Positions 44,879 through 55,689 of a DNA stretch of 64,000 bases are shown piece after piece. This stretch comes from Cycas panzhihuaensis (lineage: Eukaryota; Cycadophyta), in assembly GCA_023213395.1 (NCBI GenBank), contig CM041465.1:136779741-136843740 (forward strand), written 5' to 3'. The notes beneath the pieces were generated by a model, which made no database searches, was not told where the DNA came from, and was given only the letters and a program-made list of their open reading frames with translations. Numbering within the stretch: the first letter of the stretch is position 1; each line of letters opens with the position of its first letter. Both the position numbers and the translations under genes were made by a program.

Positions 44879-46170
44879 CAGTTCAAAGATGCAAAATCAT
44901 AAGTTTTCATAAAAAAAAGAGAATTATTAGGTGGAGATAAAATCTAAGAAAACTATGTCCAAAGGAATGGCCTGTAAAGAGATTCAAGAAGATTGAATGG
45001 GGTGTGTTATGAGCTATGAAATCAGAGGAGTCTCCAATCAGATCATGGTCTTACAGGGACTAAGTTTACATTGGAAAAATTTGATCTGGATAGATCAAGA
45101 GAGATCTGAAATTGGATATTACAAACGGAAATATACTTTCAGGTGTACGCATTAACTGACAAGGATAAAATATCAATGACATGTTTACATTTATACAAAA
45201 GGGCTTTGAAATGGTTCCATTTGTGGTGGATGACCAATATAGGTCTTTTTCCTAAATCATGGGAATATCTAATAGTAGGCCTAATAAGCCAATATGAAGA
45301 TTTTTGGAATACCAATTATTTTGCTCAATTAACAGGATTACAACAAAATGGATCAGTACAAGAATATACAGAGCAATCCCAAGCCCTCCAATGCTTAGTC
45401 ATAGTATCCCAATAGAATGCATCATGGAAACGTACATAAGCAGACTCAAAGGACCGATCAGATATTGTATTAAGACAATGGGAGTCGCAAATATTCAAGA
45501 TGCAATTAAGTTTGCGAAAAATATTAAAGCAAAGTTCAGGGAGAGTAGACCTGCGTATACATGCAAAAATGAACCAACTTAATACCAACAATAGGGATCT
45601 ATTCCAAATTGGACCAAATTAGGTACAAAGGCAGATCCCCCACTAGCAGTGAAAAATACAAGTGAGACAAGCGGAACAACTAGAGATGAACACTTGAAGA
45701 AAGGGATGTGTTTCAAACGCGGAGGAAAATGGAATAGGGAACATCAATATCCTGCAAAGGAAGTATTTATAATTAACAATGAAGATATGGAAATTCCAGA
45801 AGAAGAGCAAGAAGGAGAGGATAAAGGGCCAAAATATGAGACAAAAGTAGACGAGCTTTTGGAAATAGACATTGAAAATGTCCGGATTTCATTACAGGCC
45901 ATCATTGGACAAAGTGTCACCCCTCAAACTCTTAGATTTCAAGGAATTATCAAAGGAGCTCCACAATTTAATCAAGAGGGCCATAATAGAAAAATTGGGA
46001 TTATCAGTCCAATCTTTAAACACTTTCTAGGTTTCCATTATAAATAGAAAAACTATGGCATGTGGAGGATATTGTTAGAAGGTGAGCCTTTGGATTGAAG
46101 ATTATTTAGTAACCACATGCATGTTTGTGATGCCAATAGGAAGAGTAGATGTAGTTTTAGGAATATAATA
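44879..46170 (+). pseudogene. Large gypsy gag (continued) and protease remnant
   Basis: After the copia, gag resumes. 45143-45415 encodes capsid-like text (ALTDKDKISMTCLHLYKRAL, QYEDFWNTNYFAQLTGLQQN). The next frame is 45304-45582. The zinc knuckle at about 45709 (CFKRGGKWNREHQYPAKE) has lost two of its ligands (Cys to Arg, Cys to Tyr). The protease lead-in (ISLQAIIGQSVTPQTLRFQG) is present at about 45886. The active-site Asp-Ser-Gly is not recognisable. Confidence 0.8.
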
Positions 46171-46180
46171 GCTATAGACT

Positions 46181-47640
46181 TTGGGGAATATAGTTACCAA
46201 CTATAGAACCCGATTTATGTGTTTTTGTCAAAAGGGGCACAAATATAGATTGCAAGCACCAAACACACCACTAGTACAGTTGGTGTCATCACATCGTATG
46301 GAAAAGTTATTAAAGAAAAATCCAACAGCATGCATACTAACATGCTATAAAATAGGAGTACAAGATGTGCCTCTGGAAGTCCAAAAGATCATGGATGAAT
46401 ATAATTCAGTATTTGAAGAGCCACAAGGGCTTCCCCCCAAAACACGAATGCCAACATGTTATTGATCTAGTACTGGGAGCAACTCCAATAAATATACAAC
46501 CTTATCGGCATCCATATCATTTAAGGAAGGAAATCGAGAACATCACCCGGGAGCTTTTAAATTAGGGATGTATAGCAAATAGTACGAGCCCATTTGCATC
46601 TCCAGTCGTAGTGACTCCTAAGAAGGATAGAGCATACAGAATGTGCGCAGATTACTAGGGATTAAACAAATTGACCATAAAAAATAGTTGTCCTATTCCT
46701 TGGTTAAACGATTTATTGGATGAAATACATGGAGCAAGGTACTTTTTGAAAATCGATCTCTGCTTCGAGTACTACCAGATATGCATTAAGGAAGAAGACA
46801 TATAAAACGACTTTCTGCACTCTCAAAGGATTATTTGAATTTAAAGTCATGCACTTTGGATTAACTAATGCTCCGACAACTTTCCAAAGCACCATGAGTT
46901 CTATACTCAAACCCTACTTGCAGAAATTTGTGCTGCTTTTTTTCAATGATATGTTAATCTATAACAAAACATGAAAAGAACATTTGGATCACATTAGGGC
47001 AATTTTGTTGATATTACAGAACAACCAGTTTTACGGAAACAAAAAGAAATGTACGTTTGGGAGAGAGGAGCTTGAATATTTGGGTCACATTATCACACAA
47101 GAAGGGATTGAGGTAGATCCAAAAAAGGTCCAAGCAATCATCAATAGGCTGACTCCCAATAACATGATAGGAGTCAGAGGCTTCCTAGGAGCAGTAGGAT
47201 TCCTTAGGAAGTTTATTAAAGGATACACCCATATTGCATCACCTTTGATTGATCTCACAAAAAAGAATGCATTTGCCTGGAACCCTTTGGTAGAAGAGGC
47301 TTTCCAAGGACTTAAGAAGGCAATGATCATGACTTTGGTTCTTGTAACCCCTAATTTTCCCCAGCCATTCACTTTAGAATGTGACGCTTCAGGTTTTGGA
47401 ATTGTAATAGGTTTGTTGTAGGAGGAGTGACCGATTGCCTACGAAAGCAGGAAATTGAACAATAGGGAAAAACTCAAACCCATTTGCGATAAAGAAATGT
47501 TGACAATCATGCATGCTATACACCAGTGGCGGCAATATCTGTTAGGAAACAAAGTCATCATCTGAACAGATCATGATAGCCTTAAGTATTTCATAAGAAG
47601 GGGAAAGAAAATGTCATCGCAGATGCTTTATCAAGATTAC
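46181..47640 (+). pseudogene. Large gypsy reverse transcriptase and RNase H
   Basis: The pre-RT motif EYNSVFEEPQGLPPKTRMP is at about 46397-46455, followed by RT starting [19 protein letters not shown]. The catalytic box near 46936-46950 reads FFNDM where the family has FFDD. One of the two metal-binding Asp residues is thus Asn (GAT to AAT). The long frame 46984-47421 covers thumb and connection (KKCTFGREELEYLGHIITQE) and the first RNase H strand (FTLECDASGFGIVIGLL). RNase H continues after a TAG with CDKEMLTIMHAIHQWRQYLL. Confidence 0.88.
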
Positions 47641-47761
47641 TAGGAGACAACGGTAGAGAAATTTCCCGTAAAGCAATATCAGGTGCCACTCCCAGTTGGA
47701 CCCAGGATCTAATCAAAGAATATAGGGACGATCCTTTATCACAAAGAGTGCTAGAGGAAAT

Positions 47762-48510
47762 CTGAGACTAGTAGTCCACGAAATTTGAATTACAAGGAGA
47801 TTTGATTTTAAAGAAGGGAAAAATATTTATCCCAAGTACTTCTAAGATAAAAAGGGTTATACTAGAAGAAGCTCATTTCGTACCAACAGTAGGGCATACA
47901 GGTATTAACAAAACATATCGAAAAGTACAGGATTCTTTTTACTGGAAGGGAATGAAAGCAAACATTCTCAAGTTTGTATCTGAGTGTGATTCCTATCAGA
48001 GGAATAGAAGCAAATGTGTAAAGAGTCGGGGTCTACTCCAACTATTACACACTCTGAATCAGAAATGGGAAGAGATTTCCATGGACTTTGTTATCGGATT
48101 TCCCAGATCAGAAAGCAAGGATACCATATATGTGGTAGCCAGTAGGTTAACGAAGTACGCTCACTTCAGGGGAATACCATCAATGACCAAGGCCAACTAG
48201 GTAGCGAAAGTGTACATGAAGGAGATACATCGCCTACATGGGTTTTCGAAGATTATAGCAAGCGATTGAGAACCAAAATTCACTAATAACTTCTGGCAAG
48301 ATCTATTTAAACTAGCGGGTACAAAATTAAACATAAGCACAACTTACCATCCGCAAACAGACGACCAAATAGAAGTAGTAAACAAGTGTCTAGAAGGATA
48401 CTTGTAGAACTTTTCTTTAGATAAATAACATTTATGGCACAAATGGCTCCATTTGGCAGAATGGTGGTATAATACCACCTATCACACGATAACAAAGATG
48501 ACACTCTTCC
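47762..48510 (+). pseudogene. Large gypsy integrase, N-terminal part
   Basis: The zinc domain reads HFVPTVGHTGINKTY ... CDSYQRNRSKC, where the second Cys of the family motif is Tyr. The core follows with WEEISMDFVIGFPRSESKD (first Asp), [19 protein letters not shown] (second Asp) and [15 protein letters not shown] (Glu). At 48510 it stops at NTTYHTITKMT, where the plus-strand copia has inserted. The text continues after that element at 53626. Confidence 0.88.
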
Positions 48511-48712
48511 TGTTGGATATAATGTTTTATCTAGAGACCCACTTTGTATGTAACTTAAGACACTCACCACTTGGACACGTGTCAGTTAGACATGTAGCGG
48601 TTACATTTAGTTCCAAAGGAGTTACAACTCCAACTTGTATAAATTTCCATTCAGTTGATCAATAAGAATTGAACCATTCTGTTCTATTCATCTGTGTCTT
48701 AGAATTCTATCA
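48511..48712 (+). repeat. 5' LTR of the young copia
   Basis: TGTTGGATATAATG ... AATTCTATCA (202 bp). It contains the perfect palindrome GACACGTGTC at 48574-48583, with a plant G-box core CACGTG, a plausible transcription-factor site. Confidence 0.95.
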
Positions 48713-49400
48713 TGGTATCGAAAGGTGTCATCCCGTCTCGATTGAGAGAGGGTTGTGCCAATGATTCAAGTTGTGTCCAAGCAAGACCGAGGTAGAATAA
48801 CTGTGAAAGATCAAGAAGTTCGTAAGGCAAGAAGTGCAACCGAAAGCTCACCCGTAATCAAAACAAAGGAGAGAAGAATTTTTACCGTACGGACACAAGA
48901 CGGAACCGCATCTGACAAAAATCAAAGTGCTCGAATGAGCTGAAATTTGGCCGTAAGATAGATCGACCATCCTCGCCATCTTTCTCACCGGCACGAAGTC
49001 ATCAGGAGCCGCTTCAAGGGTTTTACCCGTTTTGAAGGGCGTGGGTCTTGAGACACAGTGTACCCAAAATCCTCGATTTCTCTCGATTTTCTCTACGAAA
49101 ATGTTCATAAACTCTCAGTATACTCAGACGCCTCATTGTGACCGATTTTGACCGATTTAAATGAGTGATTTGATTGATATGAGCATTTTTCTCAAAAACC
49201 TAGCCGCCAAGATTGCTTTTCAGTGCTTTTTCTCCCAAACCAGTGGACCGCCTTTAGAAAAATAATTTCAGATCCGGAATCCTCTCGCCTCCAAATTTCT
49301 TTTGAGGTATAGTTTGCCTTCATCCGTACACCTTCCGCACTGCATAAAAGTCCGCACTGCTGTACGCCCTAGACGTCTGCAACTTGTTTTTGTGTCCATA

Positions 49401-50330
49401 ATGTCTTCTTCTATCTTGGCTCTCTCCGATCTGCACAAGCTCACCGATAACAACTACCATATATGGAAAATCAAAATAGAAACCCTTCTGAGAGCCAAAA
49501 ATGCTTGGCAAATAGCTCTTGAAAAGGAAGACAAGCCTAAAACAGTAAAGGGAGATCTAACAAGTCGAAGAACGAGATAGTCCGGAGTAATAGTGCTTAA
49601 GTTATCCATTTCGACCGCTACTTGTGTATGTGGAAAACTTAACCACCATCTTTGAAACTGGAAGTGCTTTGAGAAATTGTATGGTCAAAAGAATAAAGCT
49701 AGAATAGTGGCACTCAAAGAGGAATTATTCAAGATACACATGAAAGAAATCGAACTGTGGATCGAATTCATGCACAAAGTGATATCCTTGCGAATGATCT
49801 ACTTAGCGCAGGATCCGCAATTTCCGATTCGAATCGTTGAAATGGTAGCCAAGAATTGCCTAAATCCTTCGATGTCACAATTAACACTATTACAAATAAT
49901 GATCGAGCAGCAACAATGACATTGGACACACCGATGTGACTACTCCTAAGGCGGGAACAAAGAAATAGAAGATATGAAGACTCGCAGAACTTGAAGATGC
50001 CTTTGTATCCAAAGCTAAATTTGGGAACCAGAGGAAGAAGCAGAGGACGAGGAAGGGCTCCAGAGTTGAGCCCGCCTCGAGGAAGATGGCAAGATTCATG
50101 AGGAAGAGGACGCTTCTCACGACAAGACTGTATACAAGCGTGGTAAGACCGGTCATTTTGCAAGTTCCTCAGAGAGCATTTGACCTATGTTATCATTGTG
50201 GCAAGCAGGACACTTTCCATACCAATGCCCAACTAGGAGAGCTGACATTCATAAAGGTAAAAGACCCATGGGCAATTACAGCAAGGAACAAAATGAAGAA
50301 GAAGAGGAGGAGACCGCATTCATCGTTGCT
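49401..50330 (+). pseudogene. Young copia gag with zinc knuckle
   Basis: Gag starts MSSSILALSDLHKLTDNNYH at 49401, preceded by a 0.7 kb leader. It is open to 49578 and then shifts frame. 49677-49919 continues (ARIVALKEELFKIHMKEIEL). The zinc knuckle (CYHCGK) at about 50185-50230 changes frame before its His. The equivalent gag in the element at 61847 shows the same start and layout. Confidence 0.85.
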
Positions 50331-51530
50331 CTTGCCGCATCTCTCCAAGATAAAGACGTATGGTACATCGACTCAGGAGCATCGCGTCACATGACCAGCC
50401 GGGAAGAGTGGTTCGGAACCTTGCACCTTATGCCTCGGACAAATCAGGAGCTAGGGGATAAATATCCCTCAACATCAAGGGTGTAGGAACCATTGCTATA
50501 GAACTGCAAGGTAGCAACAAAAAATTGGAAACGTGTTGTTAGTTCCTGACATAAAGATGAATCTTCTATCTGTACCCCAACTTGGAAAAAGGGTCCGAGA
50601 ACGGTCTTTGATGAAAAAGGATATTGTTATATCCTTGACATGAAAAATAATGGCCATGTAATTGCAAAGGGATAGAAAGTAATGACCAGATAGGTCGCTT
50701 TCATATCTGTCACCGCCTGCTGTAAAAGCATGCATCAGTAAATCATAATGACAAAATGTGGCATTTCAAGTATGGACACCTTCCATTAGACAAATTAAAA
50801 AATGAAAAGGAAGGTTTAGTTGATGGACTCCCATCAATCACTTCGTATAATTTTGTATGTAAAAGTTGTCAATCGTGAAGCAAAGAAAGATTGCCCTTTA
50901 AGGAAAGCAAATGGCGAGCCCAAAAGAAACTAGAACTCATTCACACCGATATATGTGGACCGCTCACTCCACACTCCATCAACGGATGCGTATACTTTCT
51001 CACCTTCATAGATGATATGACAAGGAAAACTGGGTCTATTTTTGCATAACAAGTCCAAGTATATGCAACATTCAAAGAGTTCAAAGCGTGGTTGAACTAG
51101 AGTCCAAGAAAAATCAAATGCATACGATCAGATGGGGGAGGTGAATACATTTCAAAAGAATTCCTAGAATATTGCAAGGTCAATGGAATTTGAAGATGAT
51201 CACCACCCCTATACACCTCAATCTAATGGGGTGGCAGAAAGGAAGAACAGAGTGATCATGGAAATGGCTCGTAGTATGGTGCATGGGAAGGGAGTCCCAA
51301 AGAATTATTGGGCGTAGGCAAGAAACACCGCATGTTACTTATCAATAGGAGCCCAACCAAAGCAATAGAACATCTTACACCAAGAAGCTTGGACAGAAAA
51401 CCGGATGTTAGCCATCTAAAGGTATTTGGCGGTCAAGCCTTTGTACACATACCGCATAAAAAGAAGAACCAAGCTGGACTCGAAAAGCATAGAATGTATC
51501 ATGATTGGATACAGTAAGAACTCTAAAGCC
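50331..51530 (+). pseudogene. Young copia protease and integrase
   Basis: The protease active site is intact: WYIDSGASRHMTSREEWFGT (about 50351-50410). A one-base loss at 'aaatatccctcaac' (about 50460-50475) ends the frame. The pre-integrase and integrase words follow in shifting frames: KYGHLPLDKL, IHTDICGPLTPHSINGC (first Asp), IKCIRSDGGGEYISKEF (second Asp). The third residue region is frameshifted. Frame 51308-51517 covers NRSPTKAIEHLTPRSLDRKP. Confidence 0.85.
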
Positions 51531-53400
51531 TACAAGTGCATAGATCCCAAGACAAACCAGATCTATGCAAGCCGTGATGTTGTGTTCAACGAAGATAGTG
51601 ATGAAGAGCTTAGCAAGCAAATCCAAGTAATAGAGGGACATTCTCAGAACATTCTTCAAGAACCACCTAAAGAAGAAGAACGATCTGAAATTACCTCTGA
51701 AGATCTTCCAGAAGAAACTCAGGAAAGTCACCCTACTTCGGAAGATGAGGAAACATTTCCAGATGAACCCAAGGCAGTTGAAACAGAAAAAGAAAAAAGG
51801 CTTCCCAAATGGTATCTCAAAACCATTGAGGAAAGAAAGGAAGACATCTTACCACACAGGACAAGAAGTCAAAAACCAAGGGCTCAGACTGACCATCCGG
51901 AACCATGATCATATATAGAAGCTAAAGAACACTCGCTTTGGAGAAATGCCATGAATTGAATTAGACTCTATCATCAAGAATCAAACACAGGATTTAGTAG
52001 AATTACCACCAAATAAATCGGTGGTAAATTGCGATGGATCTACAAAATAAAGGAAGGCGCAAATGGGAAAGTGGAAAAATATAAGGCTAGGTTAGTTGCT
52101 AAGGGATACACTCAAACAAATTGGGTGGACTATGATGAAACCTTCTCACCAAGAGCAAAACTTAGCAATCGTGAGAACAGTAATTGCTCTAGCAGCTCAA
52201 AAAAATTGGAATGTGTATCAACTAGATGTCAAAAGTGCATTTCTAAATGGAGAGATCAAGGAAGAAGTGTATATGGCCCAACACGAAGGATACGTTAAGG
52301 TGGTCGAACACTTGGGCAGCAGAGTAAAGAAAGTCTTGTATGGTCTGAAGCAAGCTCCTCGTGCGTGGTATGCCAAACTTGATGAATACCTAAGTGAAAA
52401 TGGGTTCAAGATGCAATCGAGACTCAAGCTTGTATGTAAAAGGTACAAACGGTCTGTCACAATTTTGGTTGTATATGTTGATGACATGATACTTACAGGT
52501 AGTGATGTTGAATCTGTAAGTGACATAAAACATCAATTGGAGAAGAAGTTTGAAATGACCGACCTAGGTCTTCTCAACTATTACCTAGGAATCCAAGTAG
52601 AACAACATGACACTGCATTCACCTTATGTCAGACCAAATACATCAAAGATTTGCTAGCAAAGTTCAGAATGGAAGAGTGCAATCCATGCAAGACACCCAT
52701 GGAAGTCAATTGCAACATGATACTGCATTTAAGAAGAACCTCACATCAATGTCACATTATACAGTGCAACTTGTTGGGAGTCTTATCTATCCGACAAAGA
52801 AACTGCACTGACATTGCTTATTCTGGGATTAATATCTAGATACATGCATGAGCCAAGACAAAGACATTGGCAAGCAAAGAAAGAAGATACTAAGGTATCT
52901 AAAAGGAACAATGTAACTAAAGTTGACATATCCAAAGGAGAATACAACTCGCTTAATTGGATACCGTGACTCGGGACAAGGTGTGACAAGGAACAAAGAA
53001 AATCCACTAGCGGACATTGCTTCTTCCTTGGATCGCCCTATCTCCGGAGCAAGAAGAAACAAGCCAACGTGGCTCTGCCATCCATGTGAAGTAGTACAAG
53101 TCACCGGTGCCACCACGTAAGCGGTTTGGTTGAGGCAACTTCTTCAAGATCTAAATCGTCTCAACAAGAAGCCACTATACTCCATTGTGACAATCGAGTG
53201 CAATCAAGATTGCAAAGAACCCGATCGCATGCCGTAACAAAACACATTGAGGTGCATCAACACTTCATCCGAGAAAAGATTCAAAATAAGGAAATCAATC
53301 TTGTGTAACGCCCAACTTCGCATCAAGTGGTCGACATTCGACCAAGCCTCCGGGTAAAGACAAATTTCAAATTCTCAGAGACAAAATAGGATTAACCGGA
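51531..53400 (+). pseudogene. Young copia reverse transcriptase and RNase H
   Basis: Frame 51426-51908 is the acidic linker before RT (KLDSKSIECIMIGYSKNSKA ... KRLPKWYLKTIEE). Frame 52029-52298 gives RWIYKIKEGANGKVEKYKAR. Frame 52096-52839 gives the palm (QLDVKSAFLNGEIKEEVYMA) and VVYVDDMILTGSD (YVDD at 52474-52485). RNase H (52840-53400) is present but frameshifted, with the RSHAVTKHIEVHQHFI motif near 53224. Confidence 0.88.
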
Positions 53401-53418
53401 TAAAACATTAAGAGAGGG

Positions 53419-53620
53419 TGTTGGATATAATGTTTTATCTAGAGACCCACTTTGTATGTAACTTAAGACACTCACCACTTGGACACGTGTCAGTTAGACA
53501 TGTAGCGGTTACATTTAGTTCCAAAGGAGTTACAACTCCAACTTGTATAAATTTCCATTCAGTTGATCAATAAGAATTGAACCATTCTGTTCTATTCATC
53601 TGTGTCTTAGAATTCTATCA
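53419..53620 (+). repeat. 3' LTR of the young copia
   Basis: The 202 bp partner of the 48511 LTR, with no difference seen. It is followed by the CTTCC duplication and then by gypsy integrase text (FQALYNCEPSS). Confidence 0.95.
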
Positions 53621-53625
53621 CTTCC

Positions 53626-54256
53626 AAGCACTATACAATTGCGAACCATCATCGATATTAACGTGGACTAAGGTGTCACAAGTACAGTTAGTCTACGAAC
53701 AACAAGAATAGGTAGAACAGACGGTTCAAATTTTAAAAGATAATTTGAATACAACAAGGAACTGGATGAAGCAACAAGCTGATTTGAATAGATTAGAAAG
53801 AAGCTTCACAGTCAGGGATTGGGTTTTTTTAAGACTTCAACCTTACAAACAATCATCAATGAAGCAGACAAATAAGCAAAAGTTAGCACCGCGAATTTTC
53901 GGACCCTATCAAGTTATTGAAAAAATTGGGGAAGTAGCCTACAGATTAGCTCTACCATTGGGAAGCAAGATTCACAATGTTTTGCATGTATCTTGCCTCA
54001 AGATAAGATAGGGGAAAACATCACCCTACAAACGACAGTACCAGAGTTAGATGAGGAAGGGAAGATTAACATCGAACCTGAATGAATTATTCAGACTTGA
54101 ACGAAGGCATTGCAATCCAACAACGTTAAAGAATACCTCATTAAATGGAAAACACTTGATCTGGAAGATTCAACGTGGGAATCAGAAGCACGGATCCAAC
54201 AATATCCCAATTTGCCCATGCTTTGAGGGAAAAACATGTTTTCGAGGGGAGGGACT
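53626..54256 (+). pseudogene. Large gypsy integrase C-terminus and chromodomain, copy 1
   Basis: Integrase text resumes right after the copia. 53745-54011 is an open frame (QADLNRLERSFTVRDWVFLR, KLAPRIFGPYQVIEKIGEVA, KIHNVLHVSCLK). The chromodomain follows at about 54030-54200 in shifting frames (VPELDEEGKINIEPE, VKEYLIKWKTLDLEDSTWES). The polypurine tract cgaggggagggact directly precedes the LTR at 54257. Confidence 0.85.
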
Positions 54257-54619
54257 TGTAGTAATCCCCTTGATTCTAAAGATATTCTGGCCGACTTCCA
54301 TCATAACAGAGTAGCTGGCTGTTCAAAGAAGTTTGAGGCTTCATTCTTGAGCATTTGAGTGGAAGTTTTGGCTGCCATATTTTTGGCCCTAGGGCTGCAA
54401 TTGTGTTGGGGGGAACCTTGCCTTAAAGAGGAAGAATTAGTAACAGAAGTAGCTTTGTAAGTTGAACTTAATATTCCTTAGTATTCAACATATTTGTTCA
54501 TATTCTAAAGCAGTATATTATTCATATTTGTATTCAATTTAGTAGAAAGCATATATTTTGCATACTTTTTTCTTTGTTTTGGCTCTTTTATTTCCAAAAG
54601 ATCAATTCGTGTCGCTTCA
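54257..54619 (+). repeat. Gypsy LTR, copy 1, with 66 bp deletion
   Basis: TGTAGTAATCCCCTTGATTC ... GTGTCGCTTCA (363 bp). It lacks the ~66 bp after 'tctggccgacttc' that both other LTRs of this element retain. The base after its end is the start of a second copy of integrase sequence, not host DNA. Confidence 0.85.
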
Positions 54620-55199
54620 CACAAGTGTAATCAGTCTGTGAACAATAGGAATAGGTAGAAGAGACGGTTTGGATCTTAAAAGATAATTTGAATACAACAA
54701 GGAATAGGATGAACTAACAAGCCGACTTGAATAGATTAGAAAGAAGCTTCATAGTCAGGGATTGGGTCTTTTTAAGACTCCAACCTTACAAACAATCATT
54801 GATGAAGCAGACAAATAAGCAAAAGCTAGCACCATAGTTTTTCAGACTCTATCAGGTTATTAAAAATTTGGGAAGGTAGCCTACAGATTAGGTCTACCAT
54901 TGGGAAGCAAGATTCACAATGTTTTCCATGTATCATGGCTCAAGAAAAAGATAGGGGAAAATATCACCCCGTAAATGATAATTCCATAATTAGATGAGGA
55001 AGGGAAGATTAACATTGAACCTGAAGGAATTCTCTAGACTTGAATGAAGGCACTGCGATCCAAGAACGTCAAAGAATACCTCATTAAATGGAAAACACTT
55101 GATTTGGAAGATTCAACATGGAAATTAGAAGCATGGATCCGACAATATCCCAATTTGCCCATGCTTTGAGGGCAAAGCATGTTTTCGAGGGGAGGGACT
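54620..55199 (+). pseudogene. Gypsy integrase C-terminus and chromodomain, copy 2
   Basis: This repeats the stretch from 53677 with many substitutions: 'cacaagtgtaatcagtctgtg' against 'cacaagtacagttagtctacg'. It has the same integrase end (RSFIVRDWVFLRLQPYKQSL) and chromodomain words (KEYLIKWKTLDLEDSTWKLE), and the tract cgaggggagggact. It is more degraded than copy 1. Confidence 0.85.
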
Positions 55200-55624
55200 T
55201 ATAGCAATCCCCTTGATTCTAAAGAGTTTCTGGCTAACTTCTATGCCAATTTCTGGCCGACTTCCCAAGTGGTATTATTCCCAATCCCCCATTCTGGCTG
55301 ACTTCCATCATGATAGAGTAGTCGCCTATTTAAAGAAGTTTGAGGCCTCATTCCTGAGCATGTGGGTGGAAGTGTCGGCTGCCATATTTTTGGCTCTAGG
55401 GTTGCAGTTATGTTGGAGGCAACCTCGCCTTGAAGAGGAAGAATTATCAATGGAAGTAACATTATAAGTTGTACTTAATATTTTTTAGTATTCAACATAT
55501 TTGTTCATACTTTAAAGCAGTATATTATTCATATTTGTATTCAATTTAGTAGAAAGCATATATTTTGCATTCTTTTCCTCTGTTTTGGCTCTTTTATTTC
55601 TGAAAGATTGATCGTGTTGCTTCA
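55200..55624 (+). repeat. Gypsy LTR, copy 2 (presumed original 3' LTR)
   Basis: TATAGCAATCCCCTTGATTC ... GTGTTGCTTCA (425 bp). The first TG has become TA. It is followed by TTAAG, which pairs with TTGAG before the 5' LTR as a TSD with one transition. Confidence 0.8.
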
Positions 55625-55689
55625 TTAAGCATCCTTGCTCAATTCAAAATTTAAAAATTTTTGATTTTGCTTCTTTCCCCCACTTTGTA

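Larger units (their letters stand above)
48511..53620 (+). mobile_element. Young complete Ty1/copia, identical LTRs, TSD CTTCC
   Basis: LTRs at 48511-48712 and 53419-53620 are each 202 bp and identical base for base as far as I can read. CTTCC at 48506-48510 and 53621-53625 is a perfect TSD. A primer-binding site (TGGTATCGAAAGG) directly follows the 5' LTR. The purine tract 'aagagaggg' precedes the 3' LTR. Gag, protease, integrase, RT and RNase H are all present in order, yet the coding region is broken by many one-base frameshifts. The family also includes the element starting at 60956. Confidence 0.96.
38928..55624 (+). mobile_element. Large chromovirus-type Ty3/gypsy element hosting two copia insertions
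   Basis: The 5' LTR (38928-39356) is followed by gag, protease remnant, RT, RNase H, integrase, chromodomain and LTRs. Gag is split by a copia at 39563-44873 and integrase by another at 48511-53620. Removing each together with one TSD copy brings the surrounding gypsy coding text together. The 3' terminal part is present twice, ending at 54619 and 55624. The flank TTGAG (38923-38927) against TTAAG (55625-55629) is a TSD with one transition, which supports 55624 as the original end. Chromodomain and integrase wording place it among chromoviruses. All domains carry stops or frameshifts. Confidence 0.85.
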
